From Methylobacterium bullatum (lineage in GTDB: Bacteria; Pseudomonadota; Alphaproteobacteria; Rhizobiales; Beijerinckiaceae), in contig NZ_NKUG01000086.1 of NCBI RefSeq assembly GCF_014845095.1, forward strand, positions 1-64,000: a stretch of 64,000 nucleotides of DNA. The letters run 5' to 3'. The notes beneath the pieces were generated by a model. That model worked only from the letters and a program-made list of their open reading frames with translations, made no database searches and was not told the origin of the DNA. Of this stretch, positions 16,915-26,060 are shown piece after piece. Position numbers and translations under genes: made by a program. Position 1 is the first letter of the stretch. Each line of letters opens with the position of its first letter.

Positions 16915-17958
16915 ATGATATACAATGTCCAGTCCTTGAGGGCGGTCGCAGCCTATCTCGTCGTCTGCTTCCACTGCCAAGTCTTGCTGTTCGGCCATCT
17001 CAAATACTCGATGGGCTCCTGGGGGGTCGATATCTTCTTCGTCATCAGCGGGTTCGTGATGGCCTACACCACCGACGGCCGGATCGCGCCACCATATCAA
17101 TTCATCATGAAACGGCTGGTTCGCGTCGTTCCGCTGTACTGGTTCATGACGATGGCCGTTTTTCTCGCAGCCCTCTCGATGCCCTTCCTGTTTCGCAGCA
17201 TCGATGACGGGCTGGGTCATCTGCTCATGTCGCTGGCATTCATCCCCTTCGAGAAATCGAACGGCTTGATACAGCCTATCCTGTTCCTTGGATGGACTCT
17301 AAACTACGAAATGTTCTTCTATTGTCTCTTTTTTCTGGGTCTGTACGTTTATCCGGAAATAAACCGGTACATTTATGTCAGTCTTGTCATCGTGGCCCTC
17401 GTGATGATCGGGCTGCTGCTTCGGCCAGAAAATGCGCTGGGCCGATTCTATACGAATGCTATTATCCTTGAATTCGCTGCGGGCATGTGGATTTGCTATG
17501 TTGTCCGCCGCATCACTGTTCCGGCTGGTCTTCTCAACGTCTCGATGATCGGCGCCTTGGGCCTCGCCAGTTTCGGTCTGTTGCTGGCGGCAGAATTTCT
17601 TTGGCCGACAGCACCTCGCTTCGTCGCACTTGGTTTGCCGGCAGCCTCACTCGTCACTGCCGCAGTGTTGCTGGAAGCCAACGGCATCAGTTCGAGAACC
17701 GCCTTTGCCGTCGAGCAGGGAGACAGTAGCTATGCGCTGTACCTCACGCACTTCCTGTCTTATCAAGTATGTGAGAAAGTATTGTTTAAATTCTTTGATC
17801 CTCAGAATTTCTCTCTGAGGATGGTCGCATTCGTCGGCGCAGTCGTACTCGCCGGACTCGTTGCCCGGATCGTACATCGTCGGATCGAGGTTCCTTTGAC
17901 TCAATGCGTCAGAGGCTTGTTCAGTGGCCTGAAGCGCCCGTCTCACGCTAGTTCATAG
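16915..17958 (+). CDS. Acyltransferase 3 family membrane protein
   Basis: The 347-residue integral membrane protein has about ten helices. The family start is typical: QSLRAVAAYLVVCFHC with the catalytic-type arginine and histidine, then WGVDIFFVISGFVMAYT. Acyltransferase 3 (OafA/ExoZ-type) enzymes add acetyl or other acyl groups to exported polysaccharides or lipids. Base composition is visibly lower in GC than the neighbours and codon use includes many A/T-ending codons, so transfer from another source is plausible. ATG 16915 follows GTGGAAACAATCTG. No polysaccharide cluster is adjacent. An AT-rich 237-base gap with a small GATATTT/AAATATC hairpin follows. Confidence 0.85.
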   Translation: MIYNVQSLRAVAAYLVVCFHCQVLLFGHLKYSMGSWGVDIFFVISGFVMAYTTDGRIAPPYQFIMKRLVRVVPLYWFMTMAVFLAALSMPFLFRSIDDGLGHLLMSLAFIPFEKSNGLIQPILFLGWTLNYEMFFYCLFFLGLYVYPEINRYIYVSLVIVALVMIGLLLRPENALGRFYTNAIILEFAAGMWICYVVRRITVPAGLLNVSMIGALGLASFGLLLAAEFLWPTAPRFVALGLPAASLVTAAVLLEANGISSRTAFAVEQGDSSYALYLTHFLSYQVCEKVLFKFFDPQNFSLRMVAFVGAVVLAGLVARIVHRRIEVPLTQCVRGLFSGLKRPSHASS

Positions 17959-18195
17959 ATATTTTCCGAAATATCCGATGTCATTCTGATTATTTGATAA
18001 TATAATTTTATTATGCTAGGTGAAAGCAACTATACAAATTAAAAATAACCGGATGCACAATTTATAATCCTCAGGATCTATTTGTTCCGTCATCCTCCGG
18101 CAACTTGTGCACCCACGCGGTCGCTGATGTTTGCGAGACCATCGAGGCGGTCCGAGCACGGGGGCTCCACGTCCCGCCCTACGGTCGCGACCTGC

Positions 18196-19263
18196 TCAGA
18201 AGGCGTAGCGAACGTGGCAATAGGGCATCAGCTCGGCCAGATGATCCTTGAGGCGCGCGATCCATCGGCCCTTCCAGCCGGTTCGATAGCGCAGGTTGTC
18301 GCCTCCTCCCTGCGACCGTTTCCCCTCCTGGATGTCGGGCCGCCAGAGCAGGTCTTCCGCGCGGGGGTGCCAGTTCAGGTTGACCGCGTGGAGATCCGCA
18401 TTGTGCGTGAGCAGGATGATCTCGGCCTTGAGCTGTGCCTTGGCCGCCGGGCCGATCCCCTCGTCGATGGCGGTGAACAGGTCGCGCCAATCGGCTTCCC
18501 AGCCTTCGTAGAGGATGACCGGCGAGAAGTTCACGTGGACTTCGAAACCGGCCGCCACGAAATCGTCGATGGCGGCGATGCGCTCATGCATCGGCGCCGT
18601 GCGCACATCGACGACCTTGGCGATCCGCTCCGGCATCAGCGAGAAGCGGATACGGGTCTTGCCCCGGGGATCATAGGTGAGCAGCTCCCGGTTCACGGCC
18701 TTCGTGGCGAAGGAGGCCTTGGCGTTGGGGAGATCGCGGAACAGGCCGACCATGTCGCGCACGTTGTCCGACAGGGTCGCGTCCACGGACAGATCGCCAT
18801 TCTCGCCGAGATCGTAGACCCAATGGGCCGCATCCACCGTATCGGGCTCCGGTAGCGGCCCCTGGCGTGCGGCGTGGCGTGTGATCGCGGCGCAGACCTG
18901 CTCGATGTTCACGAAGAGGGAGATCGGATTGGCGAAGCCCTTGCGCCGGGGGACGTAGCAGTAAGCGCAGGCCATCGCGCAGCCATTCGAGGTCGAGGGC
19001 GCGATGAAGTGGGCGCTGCGCCCGTTCGGCCGCATCGTCAGGCCCTTCTTCACACCGAGCACCAAGGTCGAGCGTTTGATCCGCAGCCAATCCTCCGCGG
19101 AGCCTGCGTTTCCGTGCAGGTTCGGGATGTTCCAGTGCGACGGGACCTCGATCCGCTCGGCGTGGGGAAAACGGTCGAGGATCGCGAGCCCGCGCCCGAA
19201 ATTCGCCACGGCGGGCTCGTGGTAGATCGTGCGGATATCCAGGATGTCGCGGGAAAGGGCCAT
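18196..19263 (-). CDS. Spore photoproduct lyase-family radical SAM protein
   Basis: The 355-residue protein has the radical SAM motif in SNGCAMACAYCYVPRR (CxxxCxxC), then FVNIEQV, VYDLGENGDLSVDATLSDN and a C-terminal half resembling spore photoproduct lyase (SASFATKAVN-type segment SFATKAVNRELL, VHVNFSPVILYEGW). True SplB repairs a UV thymine dimer in spores; this organism is not expected to sporulate, so the substrate is uncertain, though repair of DNA photolesions is possible. The start MALSRDILDIRTIYHEP is chosen because the longer frame adds 33 unconserved residues. The ribosome site is weak. Confidence 0.8.
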   Translation of the reverse strand: MALSRDILDIRTIYHEPAVANFGRGLAILDRFPHAERIEVPSHWNIPNLHGNAGSAEDWLRIKRSTLVLGVKKGLTMRPNGRSAHFIAPSTSNGCAMACAYCYVPRRKGFANPISLFVNIEQVCAAITRHAARQGPLPEPDTVDAAHWVYDLGENGDLSVDATLSDNVRDMVGLFRDLPNAKASFATKAVNRELLTYDPRGKTRIRFSLMPERIAKVVDVRTAPMHERIAAIDDFVAAGFEVHVNFSPVILYEGWEADWRDLFTAIDEGIGPAAKAQLKAEIILLTHNADLHAVNLNWHPRAEDLLWRPDIQEGKRSQGGGDNLRYRTGWKGRWIARLKDHLAELMPYCHVRYAF

Positions 19264-19486
19264 GCGGTGTCCAGCGGCGCGCCGTTGCACCTCGGCCGGA
19301 TAGATAGGGCGGTGAGCGCCGGAGAGGATGACGTTCCGGCCGGGGCGCGGCTCCGCGGACACGTCGTTAACAGGAAGTTACCGTCCGCCCCTTTGTGGCG
19401 GCACCGAAACATGCGCTCAAGGCGCTTGCGTGCGGCTCCCGTCGCAGGAGGTGAAACCATTGCCTTGGCTACCGCGTATTCCAGGC

Positions 19487-19648
19487 ATGGTCAGTTTCGA
19501 CATGCTCATCGATGATCTGGAACGAGAGAAGCAGGCGCTCGTGCAGGACACGGCACGCCGTGGACCTGCGTCCTATGCCGTCATCGATATGCTGATCGCG
19601 CTCGACCTGAAGATCTTCGCCTTGAGAACGCTGAGCGAGGACCGCTGA
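19487..19648 (+). CDS. Small hypothetical protein
   Basis: Fifty-three residues, MVSFDMLIDDLEREKQALVQ to RTLSEDR, mostly predicted helix with an amphipathic, coiled-coil-like middle. The frame is open from 19328, but the upstream part has no protein character. No family is recognised. It could be a real small cytosolic protein, since it reads like a compact helix pair, yet the ribosome site is poor. Confidence 0.4.
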   Translation: MVSFDMLIDDLEREKQALVQDTARRGPASYAVIDMLIALDLKIFALRTLSEDR

Positions 19649-19823
19649 ATCCGGCCCGGACAGGACCGGGTCGCTCGTCTCGATGTCGTCGAAACCACCG
19701 GATTCTGCCTGCGGCATCGAAAGGTCCGAGCGCCTCGGACGGCGCCGGGTCGCATCCCGCACGCGGGGGAGTTCGTGTTCCGGGGCGAGCGTCGGTCGTC
19801 GGGTTTACCGCTCGTGGAGCCTG

Positions 19824-22609
19824 TCAGGCCGCGGCGACGTTCTTTTTGGCAAAGGCGAACTTGTACGCGTCTGCGGCGGGTAACGGCTCGCTCAGGAGGT
19901 AGCCCTGGGCTTCCGTGCAGCCTTCGCGACGGACGCGAGTCAGCTGCGCTTCGTCCTCGATGCCCTCCGCCGTGATGCTCGCCCCCAGCCGTTCGCCGAG
20001 TCCGACGATGGCGCGCACGATGGCGGCCGTGTCGGCATCGGCGATTTCACGAATGAACGAACGGTCGATCTTGATCTTGTCGAAGGGAAACCGCCGGAGG
20101 TAGCTGAGCGACGAGTAGCCGGTGCCGAAATCGTCCAGGGCAATGCGGACCCCGAACGCGCGAAGCCGGTGGAGGCAGGCGGTCACGCTTTCCACGTCAC
20201 CGATCAGCACGCTCTCGGTGATCTCCAGTTCCAGACGGTTCGGCGGCAGGCCGGAAGCGGCCAAAGCCGATATCACGCAATGTTCCAGGCCGGGCTCCGC
20301 GAATTGCACCGCCGAGACGTTGACCGCGACCCGCAGATCGCCCGGCCAGGCCGCAGCTTCCCGGCAGGCTTCCTGCAAAGCCCATGTCCCGAGGGGAACG
20401 ACGAGACCGGTCTCTTCGGCCAACGGAATGAAATCGGCGGGCGAGACGATGCCTCTCACGGGGTGGTGCCAGCGCATCAGCGCCTCGAAGCCGCTGGCGG
20501 TGTCGGTGGCAAGGTCGATGATCGGCTGATAATGCAGTTCGAACTCGCCGAGCCGCACGGCTTCGCGCATGTCGAGTTCGAGGACGTTTCGCTCTGCGAT
20601 CGCCGCATCCATGGCGGGTTCGCAGAAGCGGAACGTGCCTCGGCCGGCCGCTTTCGCGCGGCCGAGGGCGATGTCGGCGTTCTTCAGCAACTGGTCCGGG
20701 TCGCCGCCGTCCTGAGGCCCGACGGCGATGCCGATGCTGACGCCGACGCTGACCGAACGACCGTCGAGATCGAAAGGCCGCTTCAGCGCCTCGATGACCT
20801 GCTGCGCTGCGGCACTGGCATTCTGAGGTTGGTCGAGTCCCCTCAGCACGATGGCGAATTCGTCGCCGCCGAGCCGGGCGACGGTGTCCCCCTCGTGAAC
20901 GTTCGCCGTCAGGCGCTCTGCGACCTGGCGCAGCAGGCTGTCTCCCGTCGGGTGACCGAGGCTGTCATTGATCGCTTTGAAGCGGTCCAGATCGCAGGCG
21001 AGAACCGCGAAGATGTGCCCGCGCCGTTCGACATTGTCCATTTCCCGGCCGAGTCTGTCGCGGAACAGCACGCGATTGGGCAAGCCGGTCAAGGCATCGT
21101 GCAACGCCAGATGCTCCAGCTGCTGTTCCGCATGCTTGCGCCTTCCGATGTCGATATGCGTCCCGACGATGCGCACGGGGATTCCTTCCGCATCGCGCGT
21201 CACCACCTTGCCGCGCGACAGGACCCAGCCGTAGGGGCCGGCCTTCGTCCGCATCCGGAGCTCGCATTCGAAAACCGGCGTCCGTCCGTCGATATGGTCC
21301 GATAGGAGCCGCCGGGCCGTCGCTGCATCGTCGGGATGCATCAACTGTTGCAAGGCGCGCATATGTCCGTCGATCTCGCCCGGTCGTCGCCGAGCATGGT
21401 CTGCCAACGGTCCGAGAACCAGATGTTGCCCGTGGGGATGTTCCAATCCCAGAGGCCGTCGCTGCCGCTGTCCAGGGCGAAAGCGAGCCGTTCCTCGCTG
21501 GACCGTAACGCCGTTTCGGCGGCCTTGCGGTCGGTGACGTCGCGAAGCGACGACACGTAGCCGATGGGCTCGGACGAGCCCGGCAGGCGCGTGACCTTGA
21601 GGCACGCCTCGATCCACACCCAGGACCCATCCCGCCGACGATGGCGCTGGGTCGTGATGGCCCCTTCGATCCGGCCTGCTACGAGATCGGCGAGGACCTG
21701 CTCAAGGTCGGCGACATCGTCCGGATGGATGAAATCGAGGGGCCGAGTGCCGATGATGTCCTCCGGGCGATAGCCGAGGACGGTCATCGAGGCAGGCGAT
21801 ACATACCGGCGGGTCCTATCGAGATCGGACCAGATGATGACGTCGGTGGTATTCTCGGCGAGGAGCCTGTAGGCGGCTTCGCTTTCGCGCAAGGCGTGAT
21901 TGGCCCGGCGCATACGGTCGACGAACAGGGCGAGTGCCGCGAAACCGACAATCGTGAGCATGATCGCGGCGATGCCCGCGGCGAGCGCGAAATGCGGCAG
22001 ACTCGATGCCGTGTCGGGCGCGGCCATGTTCGGAACCAGCTCGGCCGCGCCCATGGCGATGAAATGCACGCCCGCGATGGAAACCGTTAGAAGCATCGCC
22101 GCCACGGCTGTCGCGTATCGCAGCGTGTCACGCGCGAAAATGACGAAGGCGATGGCGGTAAGCGACCAGCCGACGAGCAGCGCGGTCACGAGGAGCGGCA
22201 AGTTCATTGATTGGACGACGGCGAACCGGATACTCGCCATCCCCGCGAGATGCATCCCCGTCATGCTCATGCCCAGGATCACCGCGGCCCCTACGGCCAC
22301 CACGGGTATGGCGCACCACCGGGACAAGGTGAGCGCCGCCATGGAACCGAGGATGCCGACGAGAAGCGAGACGAGGGTGAGTTTCAGATCATAGGCGATC
22401 GCGATGCCGGGGTCGTAGCCGAGCATCCCGATGAAGTGGGTGCTCCACATCCCGGCACCGGCCGAGAAACCAGCCGCGAACAACCAGGCCCATGTCTCGA
22501 AGCCCCGGCTCCGAAAAACGTGGCGAGCGAGCCGCAGGGCAGTATGGCACGATACCCAGCATACGAGCGCCGCCAGCGGCAGGACCCACCAATGATGCTG
22601 CTCGGTCAT
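19824..22609 (-). pseudogene. MHYT-PAS-PAS-GGDEF-EAL protein interrupted by a frameshift
   Basis: Two overlapping frames together make one ~928-residue cyclic-di-GMP protein. The first frame (start ATG 22609) has an MHYT membrane sensor with three motif copies (WSTHFIGML, MTGMHLAGMA, AGVHFIAMGA), a PAS domain (LAENTTDVIIWSDLD) and the beginning of a second PAS (SGSDGLWDWNIPTGNIWFSDRWQTML). It then runs into a stop at 21341. The second frame continues that PAS (EIDGHMRALQQLMHPDDA), followed by GGDEF (RLGGDEFAIVL) and EAL (GFEALMRWHHP). The break lies near 21385-21400 and equals a loss of one base. Both catalytic motifs are intact, so it is either a recent mutation or a sequencing error. Confidence 0.8.
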
Positions 22610-22705
22610 GCACAAAAAGGCACGATACATTCTACGACAGCCTTTCGCCACCTTAGGGGCGACACTGCCGAAGTGTGGTTTAACAAAATCGGAATTTTGG
22701 CCGCA

Positions 22706-22726
22706 AAATAGAATATAGCTCTATTT
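22706..22726. promoter_or_regulatory. AAATAGA/TCTATTT inverted repeat upstream of the MHYT gene
   Basis: A perfect 7-bp inverted repeat with a 7-base spacer in an AT-rich stretch, about 100 bases before the MHYT-PAS start. It could be an operator or promoter element of that gene. The gap 22610-22893 has no gene. Confidence 0.3.
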
Positions 22727-22893
22727 GAGGAGTGGATTGCTTCAATGGAGCCTGCTCTTCGAGCCTCGGCGCCGATCCGTTCCCATGCCGATTGTTGATG
22801 ATGGGCCATGCACGGCGACCCTCGCCGTGTAAGGCGGCGGACAATCTGCCTTGATGCGCGCGCATCGCCCGCCTCTCGGAGGGGGCGGACCGG

Positions 22894-23202
22894 CTACTTC
22901 CATCCGCCCCCGGGCAGGCGGCCGTGATAGGGCGTGTTGCGGCAATGGCCCCACGGCCCGCGCCAGTAACCGGGAGGGCAGCCATTGCCGGCCCGTGCCT
23001 GATACCACCCGCCCGGAAGACGTCCGACATAGGGTGTCGAGCGGCAATGCCCCCATGGGCCACGCCACGCTCCGGGGCCGCAGCCGCCCGCGACACGCAG
23101 CACGGGTGCCTCGCTCGCGGAGGCTGGGGCGATGGGAAAGGCCATCGCCGGCAGCGATGCGACGCTAAAGATGGCGACCAGGGCGACGAGGCGTGGCTTC
23201 AC
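22894..23202 (-). CDS. GCG_CRPN-type small secreted repeat protein
   Basis: The 102-residue protein has a signal peptide (MKPRLVALVAIFSVASLPAMAFP) and then two copies of a Gly/Pro/Cys-rich unit: GCGPGAWRGPWGHCRSTPYVGRL and GCPPGYWRGPWGHCRNTPYHGRL. The lead GCG and the CR-N pattern match the family NCBI names 'GCG_CRPN prefix-to-repeats', found in Rhizobiales. Function is unknown; the paired cysteines suggest disulfides or metal binding outside the cytoplasm. The start is GTG 23202, preceded by AGAGG at 8 bases. Confidence 0.75.
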   Translation of the reverse strand: MKPRLVALVAIFSVASLPAMAFPIAPASASEAPVLRVAGGCGPGAWRGPWGHCRSTPYVGRLPGGWYQARAGNGCPPGYWRGPWGHCRNTPYHGRLPGGGWK

Positions 23203-23571
23203 GTGCTGATCCTCTCATGACGAGGGAATTACACATGGGCGCGTCACGTTCGGCAACCAACATCATGAGCGGCGGTTAGCGAAATCTATCGACAAACTGC
23301 GCATTCATTGATGAATGTCGCTAAGGCGTGCGCGAAGACGCTGGGCGCCTCCTGTCGCGGGTCGCGAATTCCGCTGAAACCCGCATCGCTCAGGGCGTCC
23401 ATTTCCCGCCAGCCATCCCGCATCGCGGGCGCGCCGCCGATGGCGACGCGATCGTGGCAGCCCCTTTAGGTCACCAAGCCCGCGCGGCCATGGCCGCGCA
23501 TGACTTCTTCCCATCCCATCCCAGTCTTCGCCGAGGGAGACGGTGCGGTTCGAGCGCGCCGGCCATTCGGA
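23203..23571. other. Intergenic region, no supported gene
   Basis: It lies between the divergent GCG_CRPN start and the 3' end of the ABC exporter gene. Short open frames exist on both strands, but none has a ribosome site with convincing protein content. Nothing else was recognised. Confidence 0.5.
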
Positions 23572-25353
23572 TCACGGCGTAGCGCGCTCCAGAACGCCAT
23601 TCCGGGCGGCCATCCGCACCCGGTCCGCCGCATCGTCGGCCTGGGCGAATTGCGCATTGTAGAGGCGCCGGTAGGCCCCGTCCGCCGAAAGGAGCGCCTC
23701 GTGCCGTCCCTGCTCCACGATGCCCTCCGAGCCGACCACGACGATCCGGTCCGCCTTGCGGATGGTGGCGAGCCGGTGGGCGATGACGAGGGTGGTGCGG
23801 CCCTCGGAGAGTTCCACGAGGGAGCCCTGGATCGCCTGTTCGGTCTCGCTATCGAGGGCCGAGGTGGCCTCGTCGAGGATCAGGATCGGCGGGTTCTTGA
23901 GAAACACGCGGGCGATGGCGAGGCGCTGTTTCTGGCCGCCCGAGAGCTTCACGCCGCGTTCGCCGACGACGGTGTCGAGGCCGTTGGGCAGTCCCTCGAT
24001 CAGGGCGGAGAGCTTGGCCCGCTCCGCGGCCTGCGCGATCTGCGCCTCGGTGGCGTCGAGCCGGCCATAGGCGATGTTCTCGCGGATCGTGCCCGCGAAC
24101 AGGAAGACGTCCTGCTGCACGATGCCGATCTGCCGGCGCAGTGAGGCGAGGGTGAGGTCGCGGATGTCGATGCCATCAATGGTGATGCGCCCGCTCTCCA
24201 CCTCGTAAAACCGCGGAATGAGGGAGCACAACGTCGTCTTGCCGGCCCCGGACGGGCCGACGAAGGCGACGGTCTCGCCGGCGGCGATGTCGAGATCGAG
24301 CCCCGACAGGACGGGCCGGCCGGCGGTGTAGCCGAAACTCACGGCCTCGAAGCGGATGTCGCCCTTCAGCGCCGGCACGGAGACGGCGCCGGGGCGGTCG
24401 ACGATGTCGGGCTCGGTGGCGAGCAGCTCGGCGTAGCGCCGGAAGCCCGCGACCCCCTTCGGGTAGGTCTCCACGACGGCACCGATCTTCTCGAGCGGCC
24501 TATAGAAGACGCCCACCAGCAGCAGGAACCCGATGAACCCACCGGGCGAGAGCTCGCCACGCACGACGAAGGCCGCGCCGCCCAGCAGCACGACGATCTG
24601 GACGAGCCGCATGCCGAGATAATTGATCGACAGGCTGGCGGCCATGATCCGGTAGGCTTCGAGCTTGGTCTCGCGGTACTTCCGGTTGTCGGAGGCGAAC
24701 AGGCGCCGCTCGTGCGGCTCGTTGGCGAAAGCCTGCACCACGCGCATGCCGCCGACATTCTCCTCGATGCGGGCGTTGAAGGCGGCGACACGACCGTATT
24801 GCGTCTGCCAGTTCCGCGTCATGCGACCGCCGTAGCGGAGGGTGACGAAGGCGATCACCGGCAGGATGGCGGCGGTCAGGAAGGCCAGGGGCGGGTGGAC
24901 GTAGACCATCAGCGCGAAGGCGCCGATGAGCGTCATCACCGCGATGAAGAGGTCCTCCGGCCCGTGATGTGCGACTTCGCCGATCTCCTCCAGGTCCTTG
25001 GTGACGCGGGCGACGAGGTGGCCGGTCTTCTGGTTGTCGAAATAGCGGAACGAGAGCTTCTGCAAATGATCGAAGGCACGGCGACGCATCTCGGTCTCGA
25101 TATTGATGCCGAGCACGTGCCCCCAATAGGTCACCACCACCATGAGGCCGGCATTGGCCACGTAGATCACCCCGAGGCCGAGGGCGGCGAGCACGATCAA
25201 CTGCCAATCCTGGCGCGGCAGCAGCACATCGACGAAGGCCTTCACGGCCATGGGAAAGCCCAGTTCGAGCAGGCCCGACAGGACGGCGCATCCGAAATCG
25301 ACGAGGAACAGGGTCCGGTGCGGGCGGTAATAGGCGAGGAAGTCCTTCAGCAT
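23572..25353 (-). CDS. ABC exporter, fused membrane and ATPase domains
   Basis: The 593-residue half-transporter has six membrane helices (about 10-300) with the IETEMRRRAFDHLQKLSFRYFD coupling region. The nucleotide-binding domain has Walker A GPSGAGKTT, signature LSGGQ and Walker B ILILDEATS, plus the H-loop IAHRLATI. It is expected to work as a homodimer exporting a lipid, peptide or small molecule. The start ATG 25353 overlaps the end of the FhuF-like gene by 7 bases. In an operon with a siderophore-type permease and reductase it may export apo-siderophore or recycle it (inference). Confidence 0.88.
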   Translation of the reverse strand: MLKDFLAYYRPHRTLFLVDFGCAVLSGLLELGFPMAVKAFVDVLLPRQDWQLIVLAALGLGVIYVANAGLMVVVTYWGHVLGINIETEMRRRAFDHLQKLSFRYFDNQKTGHLVARVTKDLEEIGEVAHHGPEDLFIAVMTLIGAFALMVYVHPPLAFLTAAILPVIAFVTLRYGGRMTRNWQTQYGRVAAFNARIEENVGGMRVVQAFANEPHERRLFASDNRKYRETKLEAYRIMAASLSINYLGMRLVQIVVLLGGAAFVVRGELSPGGFIGFLLLVGVFYRPLEKIGAVVETYPKGVAGFRRYAELLATEPDIVDRPGAVSVPALKGDIRFEAVSFGYTAGRPVLSGLDLDIAAGETVAFVGPSGAGKTTLCSLIPRFYEVESGRITIDGIDIRDLTLASLRRQIGIVQQDVFLFAGTIRENIAYGRLDATEAQIAQAAERAKLSALIEGLPNGLDTVVGERGVKLSGGQKQRLAIARVFLKNPPILILDEATSALDSETEQAIQGSLVELSEGRTTLVIAHRLATIRKADRIVVVGSEGIVEQGRHEALLSADGAYRRLYNAQFAQADDAADRVRMAARNGVLERATP

Positions 25354-26060
25354 GATGCTTTCGTCAGGTGATCGACGGGGCAGAGGGCACCGCAGGAGGG
25401 GACGCCCGGTATGCGGTAGCGCATACAGCAAACCCGCCGCCGCCGCTCCTCGCCGCCTCGGAAAGCCTGGGCCAGCGGGCAGCGGCCGAACGCATCGCCA
25501 CCGCATCGGCCGAGGCACGCCTCGGCGCGGGAGGAGGCCGGCAGGGCGTCACCACTCAACGCGCGCAGGGCGAAATCAGCGGTAACGCCGGCATTGCACC
25601 AGAGAACATGGCGGGACAGTCCGTAATGCGTCTGGCACAGGTCGAAGAACGGCCGCAGGTGGCCCTCGATCAGGGGATCGAGGCCGGGCTCCGGGCTTGC
25701 GCGCCGGTCGTCCTCCTCCGCCACGATGAAGCGGGAGACGATGCCGCTCTCGTCGAGTTCGAAGCCGACCCTGTCGAACCCGATCGGCAGGGCACGGCCG
25801 AGGCGGCTGAGTGCGGTGAAGTAGGGGATGATCAGGGCGGGAAGGTAGTACTGCGTCCAGAGCGAGACCAGGGCGCGACGGTCGGCGGTCTCGAAGCCGT
25901 CGCCTGACGCCCTGCCGAACCCGTCCACCACCTCGTCGAAGGCTGCTTTGCTGGTGAGGATCGAGAGCGGCCGGGTTCCGGACCCGGACGGCGCCGTGGC
26001 GATCCGGCAGCCGAAGGCCGACAGTGACGGCGGAACCAGTGCGGCGAGTTGATCGATCAT
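25347..26060 (-). CDS. FhuF-like ferric siderophore reductase
   Basis: The 237-residue protein ends with the FhuF-type 2Fe-2S cysteine pattern in RRRVCCMRYRIPGVPSCGALC (CC-x10-C-x2-C). This pattern defines the FhuF group of cytoplasmic proteins that reduce siderophore-bound Fe(III). The body (YYLPALIIPYFTALSRLGRALP, HYGLSRHVLWCNAGV) fits the family. The start ATG 26060 overlaps the MFS gene stop as ATGA and the end overlaps the ABC gene, so all three are translationally coupled. Confidence 0.85.
   Translation of the reverse strand: MIDQLAALVPPSLSAFGCRIATAPSGSGTRPLSILTSKAAFDEVVDGFGRASGDGFETADRRALVSLWTQYYLPALIIPYFTALSRLGRALPIGFDRVGFELDESGIVSRFIVAEEDDRRASPEPGLDPLIEGHLRPFFDLCQTHYGLSRHVLWCNAGVTADFALRALSGDALPASSRAEACLGRCGGDAFGRCPLAQAFRGGEERRRRVCCMRYRIPGVPSCGALCPVDHLTKASC

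Noticed and set aside
16635-17207. Possible plus-strand gene just upstream of and overlapping the acyltransferase
   Set aside because: Its second half overlaps the acyltransferase in another frame and the first half has no protein character.
21341-21400. Programmed ribosomal frameshift in the MHYT-PAS gene
   Set aside because: No slippery heptamer or downstream structure is evident at the break; mutation or sequencing error is more likely.
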